Source: CAYVCG01 sp964449985 (GTDB lineage: Bacteria > Bacillota > Clostridia > Lachnospirales > WRAX01). Taken from it: DNA of 7,330 nucleotides. The notes beneath the pieces were generated by a model that saw only the letters and a list, made by a program, of their open reading frames with translations, was not told the DNA's origin and searched no databases. Both the position numbers and the translations under genes were made by a program. The stretch covers positions 1 to 7,330 of the forward strand of contig CAYVCG010000083.1 of assembly GCA_964449985.1 (NCBI GenBank), in the 5' to 3' direction. Below, piece by piece: positions 1 through 6,064 of the stretch (its first letter is position 1; each line of letters opens with the position of its first letter).

Positions 1-690
1 TGTGCCATTAACGTTAGGTGTAACCTGTATAAACGAAGTAATTGCAGATGTCGCCAAAAGAAGGTAAGAAACATTATAAACATGTCCAGCTGCAAGCGCT
101 ATGGATGTTGACGTTGGTTGAGAAATATCGGTACCGTGTATAAACGAAGGCGTATAGTTGATGGCGCTTCCGCTTGGTATTGTGGCTGAACTTACTATAA
201 ATAAAGCATTTTCTAATGTTGCAGTTGTGCCAGTTGCGCCCGTTGTGCCGGCTACGCCTGTTGCGCCAGTGCTTCCTCTTGCTCCCGTAGTGCCCGTCAC
301 TCCTGTTGTACCAGTTGCGCCAGTCGATCCAGTTGCGCCAGTTGTTCCTGTTGTTCCGGTTGGGCCAGTAGCCCCAGTAGCTCCTGTTGCTCCTGTTGCT
401 CCTAAAGCGCCCGCTGATCCTGTTGATCCTGTTGCGCCAGTGCTTCCTCTCGTGCCCGCAGTTCCCGTCGTACCTGTTGCTCCCGTTGCGCCCGTATTCC
501 CGGTTACGCCAGTTGCACCTGTGTCTCCTTGAAGGCCTGTCGATCCTGTTGCACCGATTGCGCCGGTTGTGCCTGTTGCGCCTCTTGCCCCCGTGGCACC
601 AGTTGGCCCGGTTGGTCCGGTTGGCCCCGTCGGGCCAGTTGGTCCTTCCTGTTGCAGAGGAAGAACTGAGTTAAAAATTAACTCACTCAT
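1..690 (-). CDS. Collagen-like repeat protein, BclA-like, C-terminus cut off by window edge
   Basis: The reverse strand is open from an ATG at 690-688 to the window edge (230 codons, no stop), so the C-terminus is missing. A site reading GGAGTG lies 5 nt upstream of the ATG (696-701). Residues 1-15 form a short leader (MSELIFNSVLPLQQE) with no hydrophobic signal peptide. Residues 16-156 are 47 unbroken Gly-X-Y triplets, beginning with five GPT and continuing mainly with GAT, GTT and GST. From residue 157 a non-collagen segment starts, with hydrophobic and beta-prone stretches (ALFIVSSATIPSGS, GHVYNVSYLLL). Short leader, Thr-rich collagen stalk and compact C-terminal domain is the known layout of BclA-type exosporium filaments, in which Thr residues of GPT triplets carry glycans. 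Bacteria cannot hydroxylate proline, and Y is almost always Thr here. A spore-surface role is inference, supported only loosely by the sporulation gene at the other end of the window. Phage tail and other surface proteins also use collagen repeats. Confidence 0.9.
   Translation of the reverse strand, partial: MSELIFNSVLPLQQEGPTGPTGPTGPTGPTGATGARGATGTTGAIGATGSTGLQGDTGATGVTGNTGATGATGTTGTAGTRGSTGATGSTGSAGALGATGATGATGATGPTGTTGTTGATGSTGATGTTGVTGTTGARGSTGATGVAGTTGATGTTATLENALFIVSSATIPSGSAINYTPSFIHGTDISQPTSTSIALAAGHVYNVSYLLLATSAITSFIQVTPNVNGT
223..645 (-). repeat. Gly-X-Y collagen repeat tract (47 triplets)
   Basis: On the reverse strand every third codon is glycine for 141 residues without interruption. 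The DNA is a degenerate 9-nt repeat (GGN plus two codons, usually GCA/ACA/CCA and ACN). Charged residues are rare: three Arg (GAR, GTR, GAR) and one Asp (GDT). The tract is visibly richer in G+C than the rest of the window because of the glycine, alanine and threonine codons, so the base shift alone is not a sign of transfer. Confidence 0.93.
257..450 (-). repeat. Pair of identical 23-nt direct repeats inside the collagen tract
   Basis: The 23 bases at 257-279 recur identically at 428-450. The offset is 171 nt, or exactly 57 codons (19 Gly-X-Y triplets), so both copies are in the same frame and encode the same RGSTGATG segment. This is a longer exact match than the simple triplet repetition gives elsewhere in the tract. 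It suggests past in-frame duplication or recombination within the gene. Confidence 0.75.
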
Positions 691-729
691 AAAATCACTC
701 CAATTTTAATTTTTCAGTAGTATCTAAGG

Positions 730-750
730 CTGCAATGTGCGGTATTGCAG
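730..750 (-). promoter_or_regulatory. Inverted repeat in the leader of the collagen-like gene
   Basis: A perfect 7-bp inverted repeat (CTGCAAT and ATTGCAG) surrounds a 7-nt loop, about 40 nt upstream of the collagen-like start codon. It is not followed by a T-run on either strand, so it is not an intrinsic terminator. It could be an operator or an RNA hairpin in the 5' leader. No specific regulator can be named. Confidence 0.4.
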
Positions 751-767
751 TAAATAACTGTTACAAT

Positions 768-795
768 TAATATATGAATGTTAGGGGACATGTGT
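768..795 (-). promoter_or_regulatory. Possible sporulation sigma (SigK/SigE-like) promoter for the collagen-like gene
   Basis: On the reverse strand CATATATTA (776-768) fits the SigK -10 pattern CATAnnnTA, and partly the SigE -10 pattern CATACAnT. An AC dinucleotide at 795-794 lies 17 nt upstream, as expected for a SigK -35. The motif is short and the region AT-rich, so a chance match is likely enough to keep confidence low. I see no good vegetative -35/-10 pair in this stretch. Confidence 0.3.
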
Positions 796-867
796 TCATA
801 TTTGTCTAATTTTTGCTTAATAACAAGTAATACGGAAGTGTCTTTAGTTTCATAGAATTGCAAACAA

Positions 868-904
868 CAAAAAACCCCACAAACGTTTAATTTGTGAGGT
901 TTTT
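868..904 (-). terminator. Intrinsic terminator after tRNA-Arg
   Basis: Read on the reverse strand, AACCTCACAAA pairs with TTTGTGGGGTT across a 7-nt loop, and six T residues overlap the end of the stem. One pair is G-U on the reverse strand but would be C-A on the forward strand, so the hairpin favours reverse transcripts. It lies about 25 nt past the 3' end of the tRNA and separates it from the collagen-like gene. Confidence 0.85.
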
Positions 905-928
905 GTATATATTCTGGGCTTTTTTCAC

Positions 929-1001
929 CTCGCCTGAGAGGAGTCGAACCTCCGACCAAAGGTTTAGGAAACCTCTGCTCTATCCACTGAGCTACAGGCG
1001 A
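929..1001 (-). tRNA. tRNA-Arg (anticodon CCU)
   Basis: A complete 73-nt cloverleaf reads on the reverse strand. The acceptor arm is TCGCCTG with CAGGCGA (7 bp). The D arm is GCTC/GAGC with an 8-nt loop. The anticodon arm is GAGGT-TTCCTAA-ACCTT, giving anticodon CCU, which reads AGG. The variable loop has 5 nt, and the T arm is GGAGG-TTCGACT-CCTCT. The discriminator is G73, a usual choice for arginine tRNAs. The next bases are GTG, so CCA must be added after transcription. The first pair is T1-A72, where G1-C72 is usual. A consensus promoter precedes it and an intrinsic terminator follows. Confidence 0.96.
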
Positions 1002-1015
1002 ATAAGACATTAAAC

Positions 1016-1044
1016 ATTATATTTAAAAAAGCATAATTAGTCAA
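1016..1044 (-). promoter_or_regulatory. Vegetative (SigA-type) promoter of tRNA-Arg
   Basis: On the reverse strand TTGACT (1044-1039) and TATAAT (1021-1016) are separated by exactly 17 nt. The expected start of transcription falls a few bases before the mature tRNA 5' end at 1001. Confidence 0.88.
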
Positions 1045-1102
1045 GTAGATTTAGCAAAACTTTGGCAATATGCAAAAAAATATAAAATATGCGATTCGTC
1101 AG

Positions 1103-1131
1103 TTGATATTTTCCTTAAACTGGGGTATTGT
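1103..1131 (+). promoter_or_regulatory. Probable promoter of fliS
   Basis: TTGATA (1103-1108) and TATTGT (1126-1131) are 17 nt apart, 42 nt before the fliS start codon. The -35 is close to consensus and the -10 is weaker. The region is AT-rich, so this is a moderate call. Confidence 0.45.
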
Positions 1132-1173
1132 AATATTTATACGTTAGTTTCCCGATTTGTTTGGAGGGGTTAT

Positions 1174-1656
1174 ATGAATATTAACATTGATGATTATAAA
1201 AAAAGAATAGTAAATGCTTCGCCTATGCAGCTTGTTATAATAAACTTTGAGATTATATTGGATTATCTAAACTGTGCGAAGCAATGTCTATCATCTGCTG
1301 AAACAGACGAGCCGGCCTTTAAAAAGAACATGGAAGGAGCGCATAATTTTCTAAAGGAACTTATCGCTTCTCTAAACTTTGATTATGAAATATCAGGGCA
1401 GCTTATGCAGATTTATTTATATGTAAATAAGCTTTTGATTAAAGGGACCAATAGAAAAGATGAAAAAAATATAGACGAAGCCATTTCCATTTTAACTAAA
1501 CTTCTGGATAGTTTTGAAAAAATTAAGGATACTGAAGCAGATAAAGCACCTGTGATGGAAAACGTTTCAAAGGTGTTCGCTGGGCTGACATATAATAGCA
1601 AGGGAGAGCTTTCTGAGTTTTCGGATGAAACTGATAAAAAAGGCTACCAAGCATAG
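1174..1656 (+). CDS. fliS: Flagellar export chaperone FliS
   Basis: FliS is a small helical cytoplasmic chaperone that binds the C-terminus of flagellin and keeps it unpolymerised until export. The 160-residue product shows the family pattern: N-terminal Y-K-x-x-x-[IV]-x-x-ASPxQLV (residues 8-21), a central FLKELIASLNFDYE-type helix followed by LMQIYLYVNKLLIKG, then an amphipathic helix ending near residue 118. It is longer than the usual 125-135 residues. The tail contains a VFAGLTYNSKGELSE stretch, which resembles C-terminal tails I recall from other clostridial FliS proteins. GGAGGGG at 1163-1169 supports the ATG. In most genomes fliS follows fliD, but here its neighbours are a tRNA and a shikimate-pathway gene. 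No terminator is visible in the 64 nt before the next gene, so some readthrough is possible. Confidence 0.88.
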   Translation: MNINIDDYKKRIVNASPMQLVIINFEIILDYLNCAKQCLSSAETDEPAFKKNMEGAHNFLKELIASLNFDYEISGQLMQIYLYVNKLLIKGTNRKDEKNIDEAISILTKLLDSFEKIKDTEADKAPVMENVSKVFAGLTYNSKGELSEFSDETDKKGYQA

Positions 1657-1688
1657 CAATCCCTCGCTGGCAAGGCTGTTTTGCTGTA

Positions 1689-1697
1689 TGGTATAAA
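1689..1697 (+). promoter_or_regulatory. Possible extended -10 promoter of the DAHP synthase operon
   Basis: TGGTATAAA is an extended -10 element (TGn followed by TATAAA), 23 nt upstream of the TTG start. No convincing -35 lies 17 nt before it. Expression could therefore come from this element, from readthrough of fliS, or both. Confidence 0.35.
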
Positions 1698-1704
1698 TAT
1701 AAGA

Positions 1705-1713
1705 AAGAGGAAG
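1705..1713 (+). promoter_or_regulatory. Ribosome binding site that fixes the TTG start of DAHP synthase
   Basis: AAGAGGAAG lies 7-10 nt before the TTG at 1721. No in-frame ATG occurs until codon 101, which is past the GPCS motif, so TTG is the only sensible start. Confidence 0.7.
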
Positions 1714-1720
1714 TGTTAAA

Positions 1721-2752
1721 TTGAGCTTTGAAAATATAAGAAGGCTTCCATCCCCAGAGGAAATCATAAGCTATGTGCCGCTTTCGGACGATTTAAAAAA
1801 AGTAAAGGCTGTGCGGGATGAAGAGATAAAGAAAATAGTTGATGGGACAAGCGATAAGTTTTTGCTTATCGTAGGCCCTTGTTCAGCAGACGAGGAGGAA
1901 GCAGTTTGTGACTATGTTTCTAGGCTTGCAAAAGTGCAGGACAAGGTTGCAGACAAGCTTGTTATCGTTCCAAGGATTTATACAAACAAACCTAGAACCA
2001 CAGGCGAAGGCTATAAAGGAATGCTTCACCAACCAATACCTGAGGAAGAACCAAACATGTTGGACGGCATAATTTCCATACGCAGGATGCATGTTCGTGC
2101 TATATCAGAGTCAGGGCTGTCCGCTGCGGACGAAATGCTCTATCCTGACAATCTGATTTATTGTGAGGATATGTTGAGCTACATAGCGATAGGGGCTAGG
2201 AGCGTAGAAAATCAACAGCATCGATTAACATCCAGCGGGATTAGTCTTCCCGTGGGTATGAAAAACCCAACAAGCGGTGATTTAACTGTTTTGTTTAACG
2301 CTATTTATGCTGCACAAGCCAGCCATGATTTCATATATCAGGGCTATGAGGTTAAAACAAGCGGAAATCCTTTAGCTCATGCCATTATGCGCGGCTCTAT
2401 AAACAAGCATGGCGAAAGCATACCAAACTATCATTATGAGGATTTGATATTTGCTGCGGAAATGTATGAAAAAAGAGGACTAAAAAACCCAATGATAGTT
2501 GTAGACACCAATCATGCCAACTCTAGAAAGTGTTATTACGAGCAGCCAAGAATAGCAAAAGAGGTGCTATATAGCAGGAAATATGATTCGCGAGTAAGAG
2601 CCCTTGTTAAAGGATTTTTGATAGAAAGCTATATTCTTTCCGGAAACCAAAGCATTACAGACAACAGAATCTATGGCAAATCAATAACAGATGGATGTTT
2701 GGGATGGGAAGAGACAGAAGAGCTTATTTATTATATGGCTGAAAATGTTTAA
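1721..2752 (+). CDS. aroF: 3-deoxy-7-phosphoheptulonate (DAHP) synthase, class I (AroG/AroF type)
   Basis: This cytoplasmic enzyme condenses phosphoenolpyruvate and erythrose 4-phosphate into DAHP, the first step of the shikimate route to Phe, Tyr, Trp and chorismate. The 343-residue product aligns along its length with the E. coli AroG/AroF/AroH type rather than with the AroA-beta (KDO8P-like) type common in Bacillus. Visible motifs are GPCS (52-55), RIYTNKPRTT (85-94), GAR (158-160), GMKNPTSG (179-186), IMRGS (222-226), NHANSRK (264-270), IESY (301-304) and SITDGCLGWEE (321-331). The four metal ligands known in the family correspond to C54, H265, E302 and D324, all present. The residue before the metal-binding His is Asn instead of the usual Ser. 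Translation starts at TTG. The gene leads an operon with gltX 18 nt downstream. No T-box or attenuator is seen upstream, so control is probably by allosteric feedback. The specific end product sensed cannot be read from sequence. Confidence 0.93.
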   Translation: MSFENIRRLPSPEEIISYVPLSDDLKKVKAVRDEEIKKIVDGTSDKFLLIVGPCSADEEEAVCDYVSRLAKVQDKVADKLVIVPRIYTNKPRTTGEGYKGMLHQPIPEEEPNMLDGIISIRRMHVRAISESGLSAADEMLYPDNLIYCEDMLSYIAIGARSVENQQHRLTSSGISLPVGMKNPTSGDLTVLFNAIYAAQASHDFIYQGYEVKTSGNPLAHAIMRGSINKHGESIPNYHYEDLIFAAEMYEKRGLKNPMIVVDTNHANSRKCYYEQPRIAKEVLYSRKYDSRVRALVKGFLIESYILSGNQSITDNRIYGKSITDGCLGWEETEELIYYMAENV

Positions 2753-2770
2753 CCAAATAGGAGGATATTT

Positions 2771-4225
2771 ATGATAAGAACGCGTTTTGCGCCTAGCCCA
2801 ACGGGTTATATGCATATAGGAAATTTAAGGACGGCCGTTTATGAGTATTTAATTGCAAAATCTGATAAAGACGGAAAGTTCATTTTAAGAATAGAGGATA
2901 CGGATCAGTCTAGGCTTGTGGAAGGCTCTGTAGACGTTATTTACAACACATTAAAGCTTGCGGGCATATGCCACGATGAAGGACCTGATATCGGTGGTGA
3001 TTTTGGCCCATATATCCAAAGTGAACGTAAGGGTATTTATTTGCAATACGCTTTGGAATTAATAGAAAAAGGCAAGGCGTATTATTGTTTCTGTACAAAG
3101 GAAAGGCTGGAGACGCTGAAATCCGAGGATTCAAAGGACATAGCAAAGTATGACAGGCATTGTTTATCCTTATCAAAACAAGAAATCCAGAAGAACTTGA
3201 ATGATAGTCTCCCATATGTTATTCGTCAGGTTATCCCAGAAGGAGAAACATCGTTTACTGACGAGGTTTATGGAACGATTACTGTAAATAATAGCGAACT
3301 GGATGATCAGATTCTTGTAAAATCAGACGGTTTGCCCACATATAACTTCGCAAATGTTATTGACGACCATTTGATGCAAATAACCCACGTTGTTCGTGGA
3401 TGCGAATACCTTTCCAGCACACCAAAATATAATCTTTTATACAATGCATTCGGCTGGGAAATCCCGAAGTATATACATTTACCGCTGGTTCTTAACGAAA
3501 ACGGCGAAAAGCTTTCCAAAAGAAAAGGCGATGCTTCGTTTGAAGATTTAATAGAGATGGGATTTTTGCCGGAAGCCATTATAAACTATATCGCTCTTTT
3601 GGGTTGGAGCCCTGCGGATAATAATGAGTTTTTTACGTTGGATGAACTAACCAAAGCCTTCTTCATATCCGGCCTTAGCAAATCTCCATCTGTTTTTGAT
3701 AAGCAGAAGTTAACATGGATGAATGGCGAATATATAAAGAAAATGGATTTTGAGAAATTTTATGCGCTTGCAGGGGAGACTGTAGAAAAAAGTGTTACAA
3801 GGCCGGGTGTCGATCATAAAGCTATTGCTATCATGTGTCAGTCGCGCATTCAGTTTATCAATGAAATCCCGACAATGATTGATTTTATTGATAATCTGCC
3901 GGAATACTCAACAGACTTATATATAAACAAAAAAATGAAAACAGACGAAACTGTTTCGCTTAATAGTCTTGAAGCCGTTGTTCCTATGCTTAACCAGCTT
4001 GACGATTGGTCTAATGATAGCCTGTATAACCAAATGCAGGAGCTTGCGAAAGCTATGGGCGTAAAAAACGGACAGATACTTTGGCCGGTTAGAACAGCCC
4101 TTTCCGGCAAGCAAGCAACACCTTGCGGAGCTTCCGAGCTTGCGGAGCTTTTTGGCAAGGATGAAAGCATAAAGCGTATAGAAGATGGGATTTTGAAGCT
4201 GAAACAAGTGCTATCTAAGGAGTAA
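2771..4225 (+). CDS. gltX: Glutamate--tRNA ligase (GluRS)
   Basis: This class I aminoacyl-tRNA synthetase charges tRNA-Glu, and in many Firmicutes also tRNA-Gln for later transamidation. The 484-residue length is standard. The Rossmann catalytic domain carries RFAPSPTGYMHIGN with the HIGH motif at 15-18 and the KMSKS-equivalent KLSKR at 247-251. A CFC pair (106-108) and HC (130-131) sit where zinc-containing family members have their SWIM-type site; whether zinc binds here is uncertain. The C-terminal helical anticodon-binding domain is intact and contains the conserved GQILWPVRTALSGK-type segment. AGGAGG at 2759-2764 precedes the ATG by 6 nt. It lies between DAHP synthase (18-nt gap) and the rRNA methyltransferase (2-nt gap), so the three genes are probably cotranscribed. 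It gives no hint whether it is the discriminating or non-discriminating form. Confidence 0.97.
   Translation: MIRTRFAPSPTGYMHIGNLRTAVYEYLIAKSDKDGKFILRIEDTDQSRLVEGSVDVIYNTLKLAGICHDEGPDIGGDFGPYIQSERKGIYLQYALELIEKGKAYYCFCTKERLETLKSEDSKDIAKYDRHCLSLSKQEIQKNLNDSLPYVIRQVIPEGETSFTDEVYGTITVNNSELDDQILVKSDGLPTYNFANVIDDHLMQITHVVRGCEYLSSTPKYNLLYNAFGWEIPKYIHLPLVLNENGEKLSKRKGDASFEDLIEMGFLPEAIINYIALLGWSPADNNEFFTLDELTKAFFISGLSKSPSVFDKQKLTWMNGEYIKKMDFEKFYALAGETVEKSVTRPGVDHKAIAIMCQSRIQFINEIPTMIDFIDNLPEYSTDLYINKKMKTDETVSLNSLEAVVPMLNQLDDWSNDSLYNQMQELAKAMGVKNGQILWPVRTALSGKQATPCGASELAELFGKDESIKRIEDGILKLKQVLSKE
4217..4222 (+). promoter_or_regulatory. Ribosome binding site of the methyltransferase inside the end of gltX
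   Basis: AAGGAG occupies the last sense codons of gltX, 5 nt before the GTG at 4228. The placement fixes the GTG as start and implies translational coupling of the two genes. Confidence 0.75.
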
Positions 4226-4227
4226 TT

Positions 4228-5091
4228 GTGAAGAAGATTGATTTTTATAAATCCATTATAGAAAATAATATCGGTGTATTGAAATGCCCGATTTGCGGCA
4301 ATGGGTTTTCTTTTCGCCAAAATGCTGTCGTTTGCGCAAGTAAGCATTGTTATGACATCTCATCCAAGGGTTATTTAAATTTTATGACAGGCACAAAAAC
4401 AGATTCTGCCCATTACGGCAAAGCATTGTTTGAAAGCCGGCGTTATGTTTTTGCAAAAGGTTTTTTCAAACCGTTGACAGATGAGATAAAAAAAGTGATT
4501 TTGCAGCTTTGCGATAATCCTGCTGTTATAATGGATGTGGGTTGTGGCGAGGGTTCTGCGCTGCGCAGTATTTTGGATCACGATAAATTAGAATCTACAT
4601 TGGGCGTTGGAATAGATATTTTAAAGCAGGCAATAAATATAGCAGCTGCAGGCGAAGCAAAAAACATTTTGTGGGTTGTGGGGGACTTGGCAAGTATGCC
4701 CTTTTCGGATAATAGCGCAGATGTTTTGATAAATATGCTTTCTCCAGCAAACTATGCCGAGTTTGACAGGATTATGAATCAGAGCGGCATAGTTATCAAA
4801 GTTTTACCCGGCGAGGATTATTTGGGTGAGCTACGCGCCGTATTTTATAAGGGAACCGAAAAAGAAAGCTATTCCAATGATAAAACAGCCGAATATTTTA
4901 TGAATCACTATCCAGAATCAGAAGTATTTGATTTAAAATACGATGTTTCTGTTGATATTGATTACTTGAAAAACCTAGCGCTTATGTCGCCTTTATCATC
5001 AGGGAAGTATGAATCCGAAATTTTTGATGAAGCCTGTATCAATAAAATAACGGCCAATTTTAAAATTCTTATAGGAAAAGCAAAAATTTAA
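4228..5091 (+). CDS. rlmA: 23S rRNA (guanine-N1)-methyltransferase, RlmA family
   Basis: RlmA enzymes methylate N1 of a guanine in hairpin 35 of 23S rRNA: G745 by the Gram-negative type, G748 by the Gram-positive RlmA(II)/TlrB type. The 287-residue protein has an N-terminal zinc finger with C20, C23, C36 and H40 followed by YDISSKGYLNFM, the order and spacing seen in E. coli RlmA (CPLC...C...H then GYVNLL). The SAM-binding motif I is DVGCGEGS (103-110), followed by GVGIDILKQAI, a segment PFSDNSADVLINMLSPA that matches the family's PFSD...IYAP, and VLPGEDYLGELRAVFY matching the TPGPRHLMELKGLIY region. Translation starts at GTG, 2 nt after gltX. Given a Gram-positive host, G748 is the more likely target, but the sequence alone does not settle this. 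In known cases G748 methylation affects tylosin and telithromycin action; a resistance role here is not implied. It could also be annotated simply as a class I SAM methyltransferase. Confidence 0.87.
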   Translation: MKKIDFYKSIIENNIGVLKCPICGNGFSFRQNAVVCASKHCYDISSKGYLNFMTGTKTDSAHYGKALFESRRYVFAKGFFKPLTDEIKKVILQLCDNPAVIMDVGCGEGSALRSILDHDKLESTLGVGIDILKQAINIAAAGEAKNILWVVGDLASMPFSDNSADVLINMLSPANYAEFDRIMNQSGIVIKVLPGEDYLGELRAVFYKGTEKESYSNDKTAEYFMNHYPESEVFDLKYDVSVDIDYLKNLALMSPLSSGKYESEIFDEACINKITANFKILIGKAKI

Positions 5092-5092
5092 G

Positions 5093-5121
5093 TTGACAAA
5101 ATATATTTAAGAAAATAAAAT
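5093..5121 (+). promoter_or_regulatory. Vegetative (SigA-type) promoter of ddh
   Basis: A perfect -35, TTGACA (5093-5098), and a near-consensus -10, TAAAAT (5116-5121), are separated by 17 nt. It begins just after the rlmA stop codon and lies 32 nt before the ddh ATG. Confidence 0.88.
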
Positions 5122-5153
5122 TAATAAAGTTTTTAATATAGGGAGGTATTTTA

Positions 5154-6047
5154 ATGGGAAAAACAAAAGTTGCAATCATAGGTTATGGAAACATAGGAAA
5201 GTTCACGGTTGATTCGGTTTTAAGCGCCCCTGATATGGAGCTGGTGGGTGTTATCGAACAGTTCGACAAAAAGCCGGAAGAATTGGGATCTATTCCGTTT
5301 GCTACTGACATAAACGCTCTTGAAAAGCCAGACGTTGCTATATTATGCGTTCCTTCCAGAAGCGTTGAAAGCATAGCGAAAACATATTTGGCTATGGGCA
5401 TAAATACTGTGGATTGCTTCGACATACACACCTCTATCTGCGAAACAAGAAGTGAGCTTGACAAGGCAGCAAAACAAACCGGCAAGGTTTGCATAGTATC
5501 CGCAGGTTGGGATCCGGGGACAGACTCAATCGTTCGCGCTTTGCTTGAAATTTGCGCTCCAAAAGGCCTTACATACACAAACTTTGGCCCAGGCATGAGC
5601 ATGGGGCACACTGTCGCCGCTAAAGCAATCAATGGCGTAGAAGCAGCTTTGTCTATGACTATTCCTATCGGATGCGGCGTTCATAGACGTATGGTTTATG
5701 TTCAACTGGAAAACGGAGCTGATTTTAATAAAGTCGAAAGTGATATTAAGGCGGACCCGTATTTCAGCCATGACGAAACTCATGTTATAAAAGTAGATGA
5801 CGTAGGCGCTCTTATCGACCGCGGTCATGGCGTTAATATGACAAGAAAAGGTGTTTCCGGCAAGACTGATAACCAGTTGTTTGAATTTAACATGAAGATA
5901 AACAATCCTGCTCTCACTGCACAAATACTTGTTTCCTGCGCAAGAGCTGCTATGAAGCAAAACCCAGGCGCATACACAATGATCGAACTTCCTATGATTG
6001 ATATGCTAGCCGGAGATAAAGAAGAATTAATTAAAATGCTCGTTTAG
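5154..6047 (+). CDS. ddh: meso-Diaminopimelate D-dehydrogenase
   Basis: Ddh makes meso-diaminopimelate directly from tetrahydrodipicolinate, ammonia and NADPH, bypassing the acylated steps of lysine and peptidoglycan precursor synthesis. The 297-residue protein has an N-terminal Rossmann motif VAIIGYGNIGK (G10, G12, G15), then the family segments TVDCFDIH, SAGWDPGTDS (W119, D120) and FGPGMSMGH (144-152), and ends with a segment like the AFTVLE of Corynebacterium Ddh (YTMIEL). It is shorter than the Corynebacterium enzyme (about 320 residues), close to the compact type known from Symbiobacterium. The shortening lies in the region after CGVHRR. GGGAGG at 5141-5146 precedes the ATG. The gene has its own strong promoter and terminator, so it is a single-gene unit with probable constitutive expression. 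Confusion with other diaminopimelate pathway reductases (DapB) is unlikely given the GWDPG and FGPGMSMGH motifs. Confidence 0.93.
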   Translation: MGKTKVAIIGYGNIGKFTVDSVLSAPDMELVGVIEQFDKKPEELGSIPFATDINALEKPDVAILCVPSRSVESIAKTYLAMGINTVDCFDIHTSICETRSELDKAAKQTGKVCIVSAGWDPGTDSIVRALLEICAPKGLTYTNFGPGMSMGHTVAAKAINGVEAALSMTIPIGCGVHRRMVYVQLENGADFNKVESDIKADPYFSHDETHVIKVDDVGALIDRGHGVNMTRKGVSGKTDNQLFEFNMKINNPALTAQILVSCARAAMKQNPGAYTMIELPMIDMLAGDKEELIKMLV

Positions 6048-6064
6048 TATAAAATTAATCCATG

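Noticed and set aside
158..532. Forward frame rich in Val and Pro repeats (APVVPV type)
   Set aside because: It is the complement of the collagen tract. The reverse frame has the ribosome site, leader and perfect Gly-X-Y periodicity.
223..645. CRISPR array
   Set aside because: The periodicity is 9 nt and in-frame coding, with no 25-40 nt repeats or unique spacers. The 6518-6637 repeats fail for the same reason.
387..674. Forward Leu-rich frame over the collagen gene
   Set aside because: It is another antisense frame of the same 9-nt repeat, with no ribosome site or recognisable domain.
868..904. Bidirectional terminator also serving forward transcripts
   Set aside because: One stem pair becomes a C-A mismatch on the forward strand, and no forward gene ends here.
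714..1010. Reverse-strand reading frame of 98 codons
   Set aside because: It reads through tRNA-Arg and its terminator; the SPVAQWIEQ-like peptide is the usual artefact of translating a tRNA gene.
929..1044. Integrated element attached at tRNA-Arg
   Set aside because: No integrase gene and no second copy of the tRNA 3' end is visible in the window. The intact terminator directly after the tRNA also argues against an insertion there.
1657..1720. T-box or attenuator before the DAHP synthase operon
   Set aside because: The gap is only 64 nt, with no conserved T-box core, leader peptide or terminator hairpin.
3850..4347. Reverse 165-codon frame over the gltX/rlmA junction
   Set aside because: It lies opposite two well-supported genes and shows no family motif or ribosome site.
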